From positions 107,228 to 171,227 of the forward strand of contig NZ_JAAKGI010000025.1 of assembly GCF_011762485.1 (NCBI RefSeq): a DNA stretch of 64,000 nucleotides, read 5' to 3'. The notes beneath the pieces are model-generated. The model was given only the letters and a program-made list of their open reading frames with translations. It searched no databases and had not been told where the DNA came from. A program made the position numbers and the translations under genes. The number at the start of each line of letters is the position of its first letter. The stretch's first letter is position 1. Positions 12,217 through 21,647 of this stretch are shown piece after piece. Source of the stretch: Yeosuana marina. Lineage in GTDB: Bacteria; Bacteroidota; Bacteroidia; Flavobacteriales; Flavobacteriaceae.

Positions 12217-12269
12217 TGTCTACCATTTGTCATCAACATATTTATAAGGTGTCCACCCGTTGTCCACCC
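12217..12269 (+). promoter_or_regulatory. Four TGTC boxes on an 11-bp phase
   Basis: TGTCTACCA (12217), TGTCATCA (12228), TGTCCACCC (12250) and TGTCCACCC (12261) lie at intervals of 11, 22 and 11 bases, all in one orientation. This spacing puts the boxes on nearly the same DNA face. They lie between the TPR-HTH regulator and the large lipoprotein gene. An operator for a repeat-binding regulator is inference. Confidence 0.5.
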
Positions 12270-12309
12270 CGTTTTTTTTTATTCAACAGTTTCATGTTTT
12301 AGGTTTGTT

Positions 12310-12327
12310 TTGTCATTAAGTTGACAA
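12310..12327. promoter_or_regulatory. Dyad TTGTCA-N6-TGACAA
   Basis: A perfect six-base inverted repeat with a six-base spacer, 95 bases before the lipoprotein ATG and downstream of the four TGTC boxes. It could be an operator half-site pair; it could also be chance. Confidence 0.35.
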
Positions 12328-12332
12328 CAACC

Positions 12333-12412
12333 GTTTTGTGGTCTTGTTCGGTTTAGGGCTGCAGACCGTTTTCCGGACAGGTCACACAAAACAGGATTAT
12401 CAACCACAAAAC
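12333..12412 (+). promoter_or_regulatory. Leader with two alternative hairpins
   Basis: GTTTTGTGGT (12333-12342) can pair perfectly over 10 bases with ACCACAAAAC (12403-12412), which ends nine bases before the ATG at 12422. Its first eight bases can instead pair with CACAAAAC at 12385-12392. The two stems exclude each other, so the leader could switch access to the start codon. This is a sequence observation; no known riboswitch class is recognised. Confidence 0.35.
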
Positions 12413-12421
12413 ATAACAATA

Positions 12422-14665
12422 ATGAAAGCAGTAAAAAAATTAGTTAAAAACCTCTGTTGGGTACTTTTGGCCATCGTAACCTGTAATTGCAACAATGAAA
12501 GTGTAACAGATCCCATTAAACCTGTTGGTTCTAACGAGCAAATTTCTGATAATAGCATCACACCTCAAGGGGTCGTTACAAATACCGAAAACGGATACAC
12601 AGTTGATGGCAGCTTAACCATTGCCACGGCTTCTTCGGGCGATGTGGTTTTTAACAACGCCAATCTTGATGTTCAATTTTATGACAACGGCACATTAATG
12701 TCTGTTACTGGTACTTCAGAAATACCGGCACCATCCAATTATTTTGAATTTGAAAACCCTGTAATGGCAGATGTTGGCTTCTTTTCAGGAAAATTTTTAA
12801 ATGAAAATAGAGATTTTGAAATACAATTAGTTGACGATAGTTGGTATTTTGTGTTTGCTGTTTCGGTAAATCTAGAATTAAAACTTGGTGCCAATAATGA
12901 TCCGGCCGCGCAAAAACCACTGACCATTAAAGCGCCCGTTGGCGGCCACATAACATTTATTGCTGATTATACAGACCCCATGTTTTTCTACTCATTAGGT
13001 GGAGATGCACTTGGCGGAGGCAGTAGTAATAATAATGGTGGCAGTGGAAATGGCAGCAACGGAAACTCTAGCAGTTCCAAGTTAGCCAGTGTAAGTTTTG
13101 GAGCTTCTTATGGGTCAAATTTTAAATACATATCCTCCAATCCCGTAAACGGAAAAACCGTTTCATTTCAAGCTAATCAGGTAACTGGTGGCACGGTTTC
13201 TTTTTTCAAAGTGTTAGAAGCTACGGGCATGTATTATCAAAATAGAGGATTTGACGTCAATGCAAACTTTGATGAACCCATGGAATCTAATTTTGGATAT
13301 AACTATCGTGCTGGAATCAACGGAAAATTAGATTTTTCATTTGACATCGCTTCCTTCATTTCATTCGGTTTCCCAATAGGTTCTGGTAGTGCAGCTATTG
13401 TTGCAGAAGCCAGTACCAATAATGGTATTGTTGCTAAAGCCCTAATTAATGGTTTGGTCGAACCAGATCTTTCTTGGTGGCCAAGTATTATTCCGGTGGC
13501 ACCTAGTGGTAATATGAACGCCTATGGATTTGTTGAACAAACGGGCAATTTTGATATTGGTCTATCTGGTGTTTTCAATTTAGAAACTCCTACGGGTAGT
13601 CAATCTATTGGTGGTGCTATGCGTGTTACACCGGAAGCTTTTACAATGGAAGGCCAAGTGACTGTTAATGACGACATATGGGAAGCTAATGCCACCTTTA
13701 CCAAAGATGAGACAAAGGTTATAGCCACGCCTCCAGTGAATTTTACTGCTGGCATTTCAGAAACGGTTTCATCCCAAATTGATGCAGCCATTGAGACTAC
13801 CGAAAAAGCAAAAGCAGATTTACTGACCGCCAATGATAAGTATGAGTTTGAATTAAGTTTAAGAGGCTTGAGAGCGGCGCTTCCTGATATTATTGATAGA
13901 GCTAATATTGAAATCACAAATGCTGTAAATTCTGCAGTTGCCGCTGCAGAAAGTCAGGCAAGCTCTATTGCCAGCAGCAACGGAGCTGCCATATGTAGCA
14001 CAAATATTTCTTCGATTGTCAATGGAGCTGTCCAGCCTTACAGATACGCTTTAAATAGGTTAAAAAATGCCGTAAACGATACCAATGATAATGAGCAAAC
14101 AAGAGCAGAACTGGAAAGTGCTCTAAGATATCTTGCAACCTTATATAAAATAAACAAAACTGTAACGGTTACCATTTCCTATGGAAATAAAGCTGTTAAT
14201 AATCCAAGTCCAATACCAGATATAAACAAATGTAGTGTTTGGTCAAGCAGCACAACACGAAATAGAACTATATCGGCCACCATATTAACGGCAACACAAG
14301 TATCCCAATTATTGGAAGCAGCAGATAATGTTAAATATATTGCTGAGGCAGAAGGCATTAAATTTGATGCTCAGGTCATCCTTGATAAGTTGCCAACCAT
14401 TGAAGAACTAAATAATTTAAAAGATGGTGTTGACGCTTGTATTTCAGAACTTACAGATGGTCTTCAGGCTTCAGGTTTTAGATACAATAACAATACAAAA
14501 GAATTTAGTCCTTTTATTGTTGTTAATGGTGAAGAAAAAACAGTTAAAGCGTACAATATCTTTAGTGGAGACGAATTAGTTGAACGCGCACGTGTTAATA
14601 CGACTAGTTGCAATCCAGAAGGTGCTTTACAAAAATTAATTAATGATGCTAAGAAAAGACATTAA
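12422..14665 (+). CDS. Large orphan lipoprotein
   Basis: A 747-residue protein that I cannot assign. It starts at the ATG at 12422 with a basic N-terminus, a hydrophobic stretch and a lipobox-like LAIVTC, so it is probably lipidated. A further ATG-less upstream extension of 28 codons in frame has no signal character. Residues about 30-190 look beta-rich. A low-complexity Gly/Ser/Asn linker (about 197-220) follows, then a Gly- and Phe-rich beta region, then an Ala/Glu-rich helical region from about 450 containing scattered Cys. Overall this suggests a surface or periplasmic multi-domain protein. It sits just after the TPR-HTH regulator and its control region. Role unknown. Confidence 0.75.
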   Translation: MKAVKKLVKNLCWVLLAIVTCNCNNESVTDPIKPVGSNEQISDNSITPQGVVTNTENGYTVDGSLTIATASSGDVVFNNANLDVQFYDNGTLMSVTGTSEIPAPSNYFEFENPVMADVGFFSGKFLNENRDFEIQLVDDSWYFVFAVSVNLELKLGANNDPAAQKPLTIKAPVGGHITFIADYTDPMFFYSLGGDALGGGSSNNNGGSGNGSNGNSSSSKLASVSFGASYGSNFKYISSNPVNGKTVSFQANQVTGGTVSFFKVLEATGMYYQNRGFDVNANFDEPMESNFGYNYRAGINGKLDFSFDIASFISFGFPIGSGSAAIVAEASTNNGIVAKALINGLVEPDLSWWPSIIPVAPSGNMNAYGFVEQTGNFDIGLSGVFNLETPTGSQSIGGAMRVTPEAFTMEGQVTVNDDIWEANATFTKDETKVIATPPVNFTAGISETVSSQIDAAIETTEKAKADLLTANDKYEFELSLRGLRAALPDIIDRANIEITNAVNSAVAAAESQASSIASSNGAAICSTNISSIVNGAVQPYRYALNRLKNAVNDTNDNEQTRAELESALRYLATLYKINKTVTVTISYGNKAVNNPSPIPDINKCSVWSSSTTRNRTISATILTATQVSQLLEAADNVKYIAEAEGIKFDAQVILDKLPTIEELNNLKDGVDACISELTDGLQASGFRYNNNTKEFSPFIVVNGEEKTVKAYNIFSGDELVERARVNTTSCNPEGALQKLINDAKKRH

Positions 14666-14691
14666 GTTTTAAAAATATTTGGGTTAGTATG

Positions 14692-14721
14692 AAAAAAGGA
14701 AGCTAAATAGCTTGCTTTTTT
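14692..14721. terminator. Bidirectional terminator
   Basis: AAAAAAG and CTTTTTT flank an AAGCT-AAAT-AGCTT hairpin with one G-G mismatch. It lies between the convergent lipoprotein gene and bshC and touches the bshC stop codon, so it can serve both strands. Confidence 0.7.
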
Positions 14722-16322
14722 CATAACGTTAAGATTGTAAACTCACTTTTTAAAGGATCTAAGTGCTTGATTAATTCAGAAATCAATTCCTCTCCATATT
14801 CTAAATAAAACTCAGAAAAATTAGTATTACGTTCTTGCAAACTTTGATTTGGAAACAATTCATTTTGAATGTCTATCATTCTAGAAACTTGATCAGACAG
14901 TTTTCTTTTTTGTGCCTTTGATAGTCTTTTTTCAAGATTATCTAACCCTTTTAATTGTTTTACTTCCTGAGCTTTTACTGCACCTAAAAACGATTTATCC
15001 GTTTGCTCTGCGAGTTTATATAAATCTTCAAACTGTTGCTTTAAATACTTTTTTTGACTTGAAAAATCAATATCAATATTTGAAATCTCTCTTACTTTTT
15101 TATTAACAAAGCTATCTCGCTTTAAAAAGATATCTTCATTTGATATATGTAGTTTTTGAAGTTTCTGTTGCTGTTTTTTTGATTGAATCAAAACAGAATT
15201 GCGTAACAACAAGGCAGGAAAAGGAATATCGACCTTATTAAAAAAATCTTTAAGTTGAAACAAATAGGCTAATTCACCGCCACCACCGATATAACAAAGG
15301 TTTGGCAAGATAACTTCTTGGTATAACGGACGCATAATCACGTTAGGACTAAACCGTTCCGGATTAGTGTCTACCTCTTTTAAAATAGTTTCTTTTGTCC
15401 ATGTTATATCAGTATCGACCACACCATAAATACCTTCTTCAAAAACAATCCGCTCTCTTAGATTTTCTTTTAAATAAAAAAGATTTATTTCTCTCGGATT
15501 TACTTGTATTTTATAGTTCTCTGCTAATTCATTTATTTTGTTGCTTGTCTCAGAAACCGATTTAAATGAGGTTTCATTTTGCAATTCGTCTTTTATAAAA
15601 GGAACAAATTCTTTTTTTAATTCGGCCGTATTTGCATCAATAATTACCAAACCATATGCTTTAAAAATGGCATTAGTTAAAAACCTCGTCGCATCAGCAA
15701 GATTGTTATGTTTTAAGTAGGCTTCAGAAAATAAATCTCTCAACGCATTAGCATTTTCACCTACCCCTAAATCTTTTGAAAAGAGTTCAAAAACCTCATC
15801 TAAACCATCTGTTGACAAATCACCAACAGCTCCATTTGATGCTCTATTCCACTGTACTTTTTTTCCTTTAAAATTAAAATAATTGATTTCATCAAAATCA
15901 TGATCTTCGGTCGCCATCCAATAAACAGGTACAAAATTATACTCTGGATAGGCTTGTTTTAATTCTTTAGTAAGATTGATAGTTGAAATAATTTTATATA
16001 AAAAATAGAGAGGCCCTGTAAAAATATTTAATTGATGCCCAGTAGTTATTGTAAAAGTGTTATCTTTTTTTAAATTTTCAATATGGTCAAGCGTAAGTTG
16101 CGATGCATCAATATGTTGATATTGCTTTTTTAAAGCAGTTACTAAAACATTTCTAGAATCTATTGAGAAAGATTTCTGTTTTTCTTCAATTTGCCCTTTA
16201 AAGTTTTCGAGTTTTGGATATCTATTGTAAAACGGATGCAGTGATGATTTTTCATCTAAATAATCACAAATAAGTGATGAAAAATAACCAGTTTTTTTAA
16301 ATGATATATTTTCAGTTGGCAT
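14721..16322 (-). CDS. bshC: Bacillithiol biosynthesis cysteine-adding enzyme BshC
   Basis: A 533-residue BshC (YllA family) protein, which is thought to add cysteine to glucosaminyl-malate in the last step of bacillithiol synthesis. Recognisable segments are the N-terminal FKKTGYFSSLICDYL, TTGHQLNIFTGPLYFLYKI, VYWMATEDHDFDEI (the ATEDHD signature), LCYIGGGGELAYLFQLK and the long C-terminal coiled coil. Length is normal. No bshA or bshB is in this window, which is usual because the genes are dispersed. The gene is divergent from the M14 peptidase. Confidence 0.95.
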   Translation of the reverse strand: MPTENISFKKTGYFSSLICDYLDEKSSLHPFYNRYPKLENFKGQIEEKQKSFSIDSRNVLVTALKKQYQHIDASQLTLDHIENLKKDNTFTITTGHQLNIFTGPLYFLYKIISTINLTKELKQAYPEYNFVPVYWMATEDHDFDEINYFNFKGKKVQWNRASNGAVGDLSTDGLDEVFELFSKDLGVGENANALRDLFSEAYLKHNNLADATRFLTNAIFKAYGLVIIDANTAELKKEFVPFIKDELQNETSFKSVSETSNKINELAENYKIQVNPREINLFYLKENLRERIVFEEGIYGVVDTDITWTKETILKEVDTNPERFSPNVIMRPLYQEVILPNLCYIGGGGELAYLFQLKDFFNKVDIPFPALLLRNSVLIQSKKQQQKLQKLHISNEDIFLKRDSFVNKKVREISNIDIDFSSQKKYLKQQFEDLYKLAEQTDKSFLGAVKAQEVKQLKGLDNLEKRLSKAQKRKLSDQVSRMIDIQNELFPNQSLQERNTNFSEFYLEYGEELISELIKHLDPLKSEFTILTL

Positions 16323-16450
16323 ATTAATTAAGTCCGATTTTAAAAAAAGTAAATATACGGCTATTCCATTTTTAATTTCTAAAAAATACGTTAAAGAGTT
16401 CTCATATCATATATTTAAGTAAATTAGCTTTTAACTTTTTAACCCATCTT

Positions 16451-18940
16451 ATGAGACTATTTTCTAGCATACTAAATTTTGTGTTTATAATTTTTATTTC
16501 AGTTCAAATGTCATCGCAAAATTTAGAATCGCCTTCTGAATTTTTAGGTTATGAACTTGGAACACAATTTTCGAGACATCATCAAGTTGTTGATTATTTT
16601 AAATACGTTTCAGATGAAATGAGTACTAATGTTAAGTTAGTACAATACGGAGAGACGAATGAAAGAAGACCCTTGTATGTTACTTATATTTCTTCGGAAG
16701 ACAACATAAAAAATCTTGAACAAATTAGAAACAACAATCTTAAAAATGCCGGAGTTATTGAAGGAGATTCAACCCCAAGCAATATCGCTATTGTTTGGTT
16801 AAGCTATAATGTACATGGCAATGAAGCTTCTAGTAGTGAAGCGTCTATGAAGACCCTATATGCCTTACTCACAAAAAAGAAAGACTTACTTAAAAACACT
16901 ATTGTTATTATTGATCCCTGCTTAAATCCAGACGGGCGTGACAGATATGTAAATTGGTTTAATAGAACTGCAAGTACTCCATTTAACAGTGACCAACAAG
17001 CCTCGGAACACAATGAACCTTGGCCAGGCGGCAGACCAAATCATTATTTGTTTGATTTAAATAGAGATTGGGTTTGGGGGACACAAAAAGAAACTCAAGC
17101 ACGATTAAAAATATATAATAAATGGCTACCCCAAGTACATGTAGATTTTCATGAACAAGGCATCAATGAACATTATTATTTTGCACCAGCAGCGGAGCCT
17201 TTTCATGAAATAATCACCGACTGGCAGCGAGATTTTCAAACGCAAATTGGCAAAAATAATGCCTCGTATTTTGATAAAGCTGGCTGGCTATTTTTTACTA
17301 AAGAATATTTTGATTTACTCTACCCAAGCTATGGCGACACCTACCCAACGTATATGGGAGCCATTGGAATGACCTTTGAGCAAGCCGGTCATGGAAGAGC
17401 AGGTTTAGGAGTTTTGAATGATGAAAATGAATTGTTGACTCTTACAGACAGAATAGAACATCATTATACAACAGGTATATCAACCATTGAAGTCAGTTCT
17501 CAAAATACAGAAAAACTAAATAGTGAGTTTAAAAAATTCTTTGATAATACCTCTCGTTTAAAGTACAAAAGTTTTGTACTTCAAGGTAATTCAGATAACA
17601 TTGAGGCTCTAAAATCATTACTTGATAAGCATGACATCCATTATGGCTATAACACTAGTAACGGAAAAATTACAGGATACGAGTATTTTAAAGCATCAAA
17701 TGGCTCACTAAATTCAACACCTAATGATTTAGTTGTGAGCACGAATCAACCCAAAGGCAATATGGTTAACGTTCTATTTGAACCTCATACAAAATTAGTC
17801 GATTCTTTAACCTATGATATCACCGCTTGGAGCTTACCCTACGCTTATGGATTAGATGCTATAGGGAGTGAAAAATTAATTCCTTCTAACTCAAAACCAT
17901 CACCTATAATCACTAATTCTATTAATCCGAATAGCGTTGCTTATATGTTAAATTGGAATAGCCTAAAAGACGCAGAGTTTTTGTCATATTTATTACAACA
18001 ACAGGTAAATATTAGGTTTACAGAAAAACCAATAACAGAATCTGGTTTGCAATTTAACAGAGGGTCGTTAATCATTACCAGAAGTGATAATAAAACGCTT
18101 CAAGATTTTGATAAGATTGTTATTAAAGCTGCTACCACATTCCATAGACAATTACATCCTATCACGTCTGGATTCTCAACAAGTGGACCAGATTTAGGGT
18201 CAGACAATATTAAAATAATCCATAATCCTAAAGTAGCCATCCTTACTGGACCAAACGTTGCATCTTTAAATTACGGATCTCTCTGGCATTTTTTTGAAGC
18301 CGAACTGCATTTCCCACTTACATCATTACCTTCAATTAATTTTAGTAATATTTATTTAAACAAATACCATACACTCCTTATTCCAGAAGGTAATTACAAA
18401 GATATATTCGATAAAAAAAATCTTGAAAAGTTACAAACCTGGGTTAAATCTGGTGGTAAAGTGATTGCCTTTGGTAGTGCTTTAAAAATATTTAGTAATA
18501 AAGAAGAGTTTGATTTGAAGACGACAGATTATAAAAAAGAAGAAAAGAAAGATAGTATTAATTTGATTCCGTATGCCGATAGAACTCGTGAAGGAATAAA
18601 GTCAAAAGTCTTAGGTGCTATTTATAAAATTAAAGTCGATAACACACATCCTTTGGCTTTTGGTTATCCCAGCAATTACTTTACATTAAAAAATGACAAC
18701 TATGCCTTCAACCTTTTAGGAAAGAACAATTTTAATATTGCTTATTTTGGTGAGGACACCAAGCCTATCTCTGGCTTTGCTGGTAGCGACACTTATAACG
18801 CTTTAAAAAACACCTTAGTCTTTGGTGAAGAACGATTAGGTCAAGGAAACATTATTTATTTTGTAGATGATATTATGTTTAGAGGTTTTTGGGAAAATGG
18901 AAAACTGTTTTTAGCCAACGCTATTTTCTTAGACAACTAA
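16451..18940 (+). CDS. M14 family zinc carboxypeptidase
   Basis: An 829-residue exported peptidase. The N-terminal signal peptide ends near MSSQN. The zinc site shows HGNE near residue 122 (first His and Glu ligands) and a third His in VHVDFHEQG near 230; the catalytic Glu is likely in GMTFEQAGHG near 307. DLNRDW between these is typical of the family. The C-terminal half (about 590-829) resembles a glutamine-amidotransferase-like fold seen in large Bacteroidota M14 proteins (VAILTGPNVASLNYG). It probably trims peptides in the periplasm or at the surface. The next two plus-strand genes are unrelated in family and may be transcribed separately. Confidence 0.9.
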   Translation: MRLFSSILNFVFIIFISVQMSSQNLESPSEFLGYELGTQFSRHHQVVDYFKYVSDEMSTNVKLVQYGETNERRPLYVTYISSEDNIKNLEQIRNNNLKNAGVIEGDSTPSNIAIVWLSYNVHGNEASSSEASMKTLYALLTKKKDLLKNTIVIIDPCLNPDGRDRYVNWFNRTASTPFNSDQQASEHNEPWPGGRPNHYLFDLNRDWVWGTQKETQARLKIYNKWLPQVHVDFHEQGINEHYYFAPAAEPFHEIITDWQRDFQTQIGKNNASYFDKAGWLFFTKEYFDLLYPSYGDTYPTYMGAIGMTFEQAGHGRAGLGVLNDENELLTLTDRIEHHYTTGISTIEVSSQNTEKLNSEFKKFFDNTSRLKYKSFVLQGNSDNIEALKSLLDKHDIHYGYNTSNGKITGYEYFKASNGSLNSTPNDLVVSTNQPKGNMVNVLFEPHTKLVDSLTYDITAWSLPYAYGLDAIGSEKLIPSNSKPSPIITNSINPNSVAYMLNWNSLKDAEFLSYLLQQQVNIRFTEKPITESGLQFNRGSLIITRSDNKTLQDFDKIVIKAATTFHRQLHPITSGFSTSGPDLGSDNIKIIHNPKVAILTGPNVASLNYGSLWHFFEAELHFPLTSLPSINFSNIYLNKYHTLLIPEGNYKDIFDKKNLEKLQTWVKSGGKVIAFGSALKIFSNKEEFDLKTTDYKKEEKKDSINLIPYADRTREGIKSKVLGAIYKIKVDNTHPLAFGYPSNYFTLKNDNYAFNLLGKNNFNIAYFGEDTKPISGFAGSDTYNALKNTLVFGEERLGQGNIIYFVDDIMFRGFWENGKLFLANAIFLDN

Positions 18941-19052
18941 AAACAGCTTTTAATTGATTTTATAAGACTTATTTTAACTAAAAAAACTTGTCTTTGTTAC
19001 TCTATTTTAGTAACTTAACGTGTTTATTTATAACAATTTAAACATGCTAATT

Positions 19053-20360
19053 ATGAAAAAGAAAAGATCTTATAGAAACACCCCATTTATCCAAATAGCT
19101 CTGTTATTGTTCCTTTTTTCAGGATTTGCTTTTAATATACAAGCCAGCAATTTTTATCAGGAACAAGTCGATCAAACGATTCAAACACCTAGTGAATTCA
19201 AAGGGCTTATACTTGACGGTAAAACTGAAAAACCCTTAGCCTATGTGGACATTAATGTTCTAGGAACAAATATTGGTACCATAACCAATAATGAAGGTGA
19301 ATTTCTATTGAAAGTCCCTAGCGACTATTTAGATAAAAAAGTTGTTATATCTCTATTGGGTTATGAAAAAAAAGAAATTCCGTTGTCTGAATTTAAAAAT
19401 GAAGACTTTACAATTTTATTAAATGAATCTGTAACAGAATTAGATTTTATAAGTGTTTACGGTTCAAAAGATGCAGCTGCTTTAGTTCGAGCAACCTTAA
19501 ATAGAAAAAATAATAATTACTACAATGAGAATACGGTTATGACCGCCTTTTATAGAGAAACTATAAAAAAACGTAATCGAAACGCCTCATTATCTGAAGC
19601 TATTGTTCAAATTAACAAACAACCGTATTCAAATTCAAAACATGATGATGTCACCTTGTTAAAATCAAGAAAAAACACAAACTATTCAAGGTTGGACACG
19701 ATTGCTTTAAAGCTTCAAGGCGGTCCGTTTAGCACCTTATATACAGACATGGTTAAATACCCAGAATATATTTTTAATACCGATAATTTGTCTGATTATG
19801 TATTTAGTTTTGATCCATCTACACAAATAAATAACAGACCTGTATATGTTGTAAAGTTTAAGCAAAGTATAGATAATAGAGAGCCTCTATATTACGGAAA
19901 GCTTTATATTGACTCAGAAACTTTAGCTTTAACAAGTGCTGTTTATAATTTAAATGTTGAAAACAAATCCTTAGCTAGTGAGATGTTTGTTAGAAAAAAA
20001 CCAAGAAGAGTTAGAGTCTATCCTACCGAAGCATCTTATAGAGTAGATTACAGAACCCGAAATGGCAAATGGCATTACGGATATGGAAATATTCAATTAA
20101 CATTTAAAGTCAACTGGAAAAATAAATTATTTAATAATGTTTATACCTTAAATAGCGAAATGGCTGTTACAAACTGGAAAATAAGTGATGAAGTTAGCAC
20201 CCAAGGCGAAAAATTAAAACCTAACGTTATTTTAACCGACAAAGCCTCCGGATTTGCCGACCCAGAATTTTGGGGTGAATATAATATTATTGAACCAGAA
20301 AAATCTATTGAAGCAGCTATCAAAAAAATCAATAGAAAATTAGAGCGTGCGGAAATTTAA
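19053..20360 (+). CDS. CarboxypepD_reg domain envelope protein
   Basis: The start is placed at the ATG at 19053 (MKKKRSYRN), giving 435 residues with a clear signal peptide ending near IQAS. An ATG at 19044 and a GTG at 19020 are alternatives. Residues about 50-130 form a carboxypeptidase regulatory-like beta domain (GLILDGKTEKPLAYVDINVLGTN...GYEKKEIPL), the same module found at the N-terminus of TonB receptors. The remainder is beta-rich with no catalytic motif; related proteins are annotated as carboxypeptidase-like regulatory domain proteins of unknown role. It is likely periplasmic or outer-membrane attached. Confidence 0.8.
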   Translation: MKKKRSYRNTPFIQIALLLFLFSGFAFNIQASNFYQEQVDQTIQTPSEFKGLILDGKTEKPLAYVDINVLGTNIGTITNNEGEFLLKVPSDYLDKKVVISLLGYEKKEIPLSEFKNEDFTILLNESVTELDFISVYGSKDAAALVRATLNRKNNNYYNENTVMTAFYRETIKKRNRNASLSEAIVQINKQPYSNSKHDDVTLLKSRKNTNYSRLDTIALKLQGGPFSTLYTDMVKYPEYIFNTDNLSDYVFSFDPSTQINNRPVYVVKFKQSIDNREPLYYGKLYIDSETLALTSAVYNLNVENKSLASEMFVRKKPRRVRVYPTEASYRVDYRTRNGKWHYGYGNIQLTFKVNWKNKLFNNVYTLNSEMAVTNWKISDEVSTQGEKLKPNVILTDKASGFADPEFWGEYNIIEPEKSIEAAIKKINRKLERAEI

Positions 20361-20479
20361 TAGGTCTCTAAAAATCTATTAAATCATTCAATTATAAAAA
20401 TAAAAATCTTTTTGTATTCACTTTAATACGACAAAGCTCTATTAAAGTGAATGGTTAAGAGTTCTGCTAGGATTATACT

Positions 20480-21616
20480 ATGAACAAAATATCAAGACGA
20501 AACTTCAATAAAAAACTAAGCACAGGTTTATTAGGAACAACACTAATTAGTACTATGCCTTTGTCCTTTGGAATGACAAACAACGAAAAAAAGAGCCTAG
20601 GTATTGCTTTAGTAGGTTTAGGAAGTTACAGTACATATCAATTAGCACCTGCATTACAAGACACTTCTTTTTGTCATTTATCCGCAATAGTTACAGGCTC
20701 CAAGGACAAAGAACAAATTTGGAAAGACAAATACAACCTTGCTGAAAACTGTATCTATAATTATGAAAATTTTGACACTATTATCAGTAATGATGCTGTT
20801 GACATTGTTTATGTTGTTTTACCAAACAGTATGCATGCCGATTTTAGTATCAGAGCAGCCAAAGCAGGTAAACATATTATTTGCGAAAAGCCAATGGCAA
20901 TCAATGTTTCGGAATGTGATGCCATTATTGATGCTTGTAAAAAAGAGGGAGTAAAACTAAGTGTTGGGTATAGAATGCAATCAGATCCTTATACTAATGA
21001 AGTTAAAAAGTATGTGAGAGAAAAGACATTTGGTAGCGTTCGTCATGTATCGTCAACAGCTGCTTATATTTCTCGCAGAAATCCCCAACAATGGCGATTA
21101 AATCGTGCTCTTTCTGGTGGCGGAGCTTTAATGAATATGGGCGTTTATGCCATTCAAACAAGTATTTATGGTACTGGTTATAATCCAATATCTATATCAG
21201 CTCAAGAATTTAGTACAAGACCAGAATATTTTAAAGATACCGATGAAACCATTACAGCCCAAATGGAATTTCCCTCTGGTGCTGTAGCAGATATGTTTAC
21301 GTCTCATAATACCAGTGGAAACAGAATGCGCGTATCGTGCGACAAAGGATGGTTTGATTTAGAACCAGCTCATAGCTATGGACCTATTAGTGGCAGAACC
21401 TCAAATGGAAATACAATCTATTTTCCTCATAAAAGTCAGCAAGCCTTACAAATGGATGATTTTGCAAAACATATACTTTTAGGGACAGCAAACGTAGCTC
21501 CAGGAGAAATGGGTAAACGAGATATGATTATTGTTGAAGCTATTTATAAATCTATTGCTGAAAACGGCAAAAAGCAGCTGCTAGATTTAGGATCCATGGG
21601 TATTGTTACTAAATAA
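20480..21616 (+). CDS. Tat-exported Gfo/Idh/MocA oxidoreductase
   Basis: A 378-residue NAD(P)-dependent sugar-type oxidoreductase. The N-terminus carries SRRNFNK, a good twin-arginine motif, before a hydrophobic stretch, so export with a bound cofactor is likely. The Rossmann motif is LVGLGSYSTYQL near residue 45 and the conserved Lys is in CEKPMAINVSE. The substrate-binding domain has SGGGALMNMGVYAIQ. It resembles glucose-fructose oxidoreductase relatives; the sugar is unknown. No sugar-catabolic cluster surrounds it, so the pathway cannot be inferred. Confidence 0.9.
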   Translation: MNKISRRNFNKKLSTGLLGTTLISTMPLSFGMTNNEKKSLGIALVGLGSYSTYQLAPALQDTSFCHLSAIVTGSKDKEQIWKDKYNLAENCIYNYENFDTIISNDAVDIVYVVLPNSMHADFSIRAAKAGKHIICEKPMAINVSECDAIIDACKKEGVKLSVGYRMQSDPYTNEVKKYVREKTFGSVRHVSSTAAYISRRNPQQWRLNRALSGGGALMNMGVYAIQTSIYGTGYNPISISAQEFSTRPEYFKDTDETITAQMEFPSGAVADMFTSHNTSGNRMRVSCDKGWFDLEPAHSYGPISGRTSNGNTIYFPHKSQQALQMDDFAKHILLGTANVAPGEMGKRDMIIVEAIYKSIAENGKKQLLDLGSMGIVTK

Positions 21617-21647
21617 TCTGTTTCTTAAAAAACTTTTCAATTAAGGA

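Noticed and set aside
13600..13917. A 105-codon open frame opposite the orphan lipoprotein
   Set aside because: Its composition mirrors the Ala/Glu-rich coding strand and it has no family resemblance or promoter of its own.
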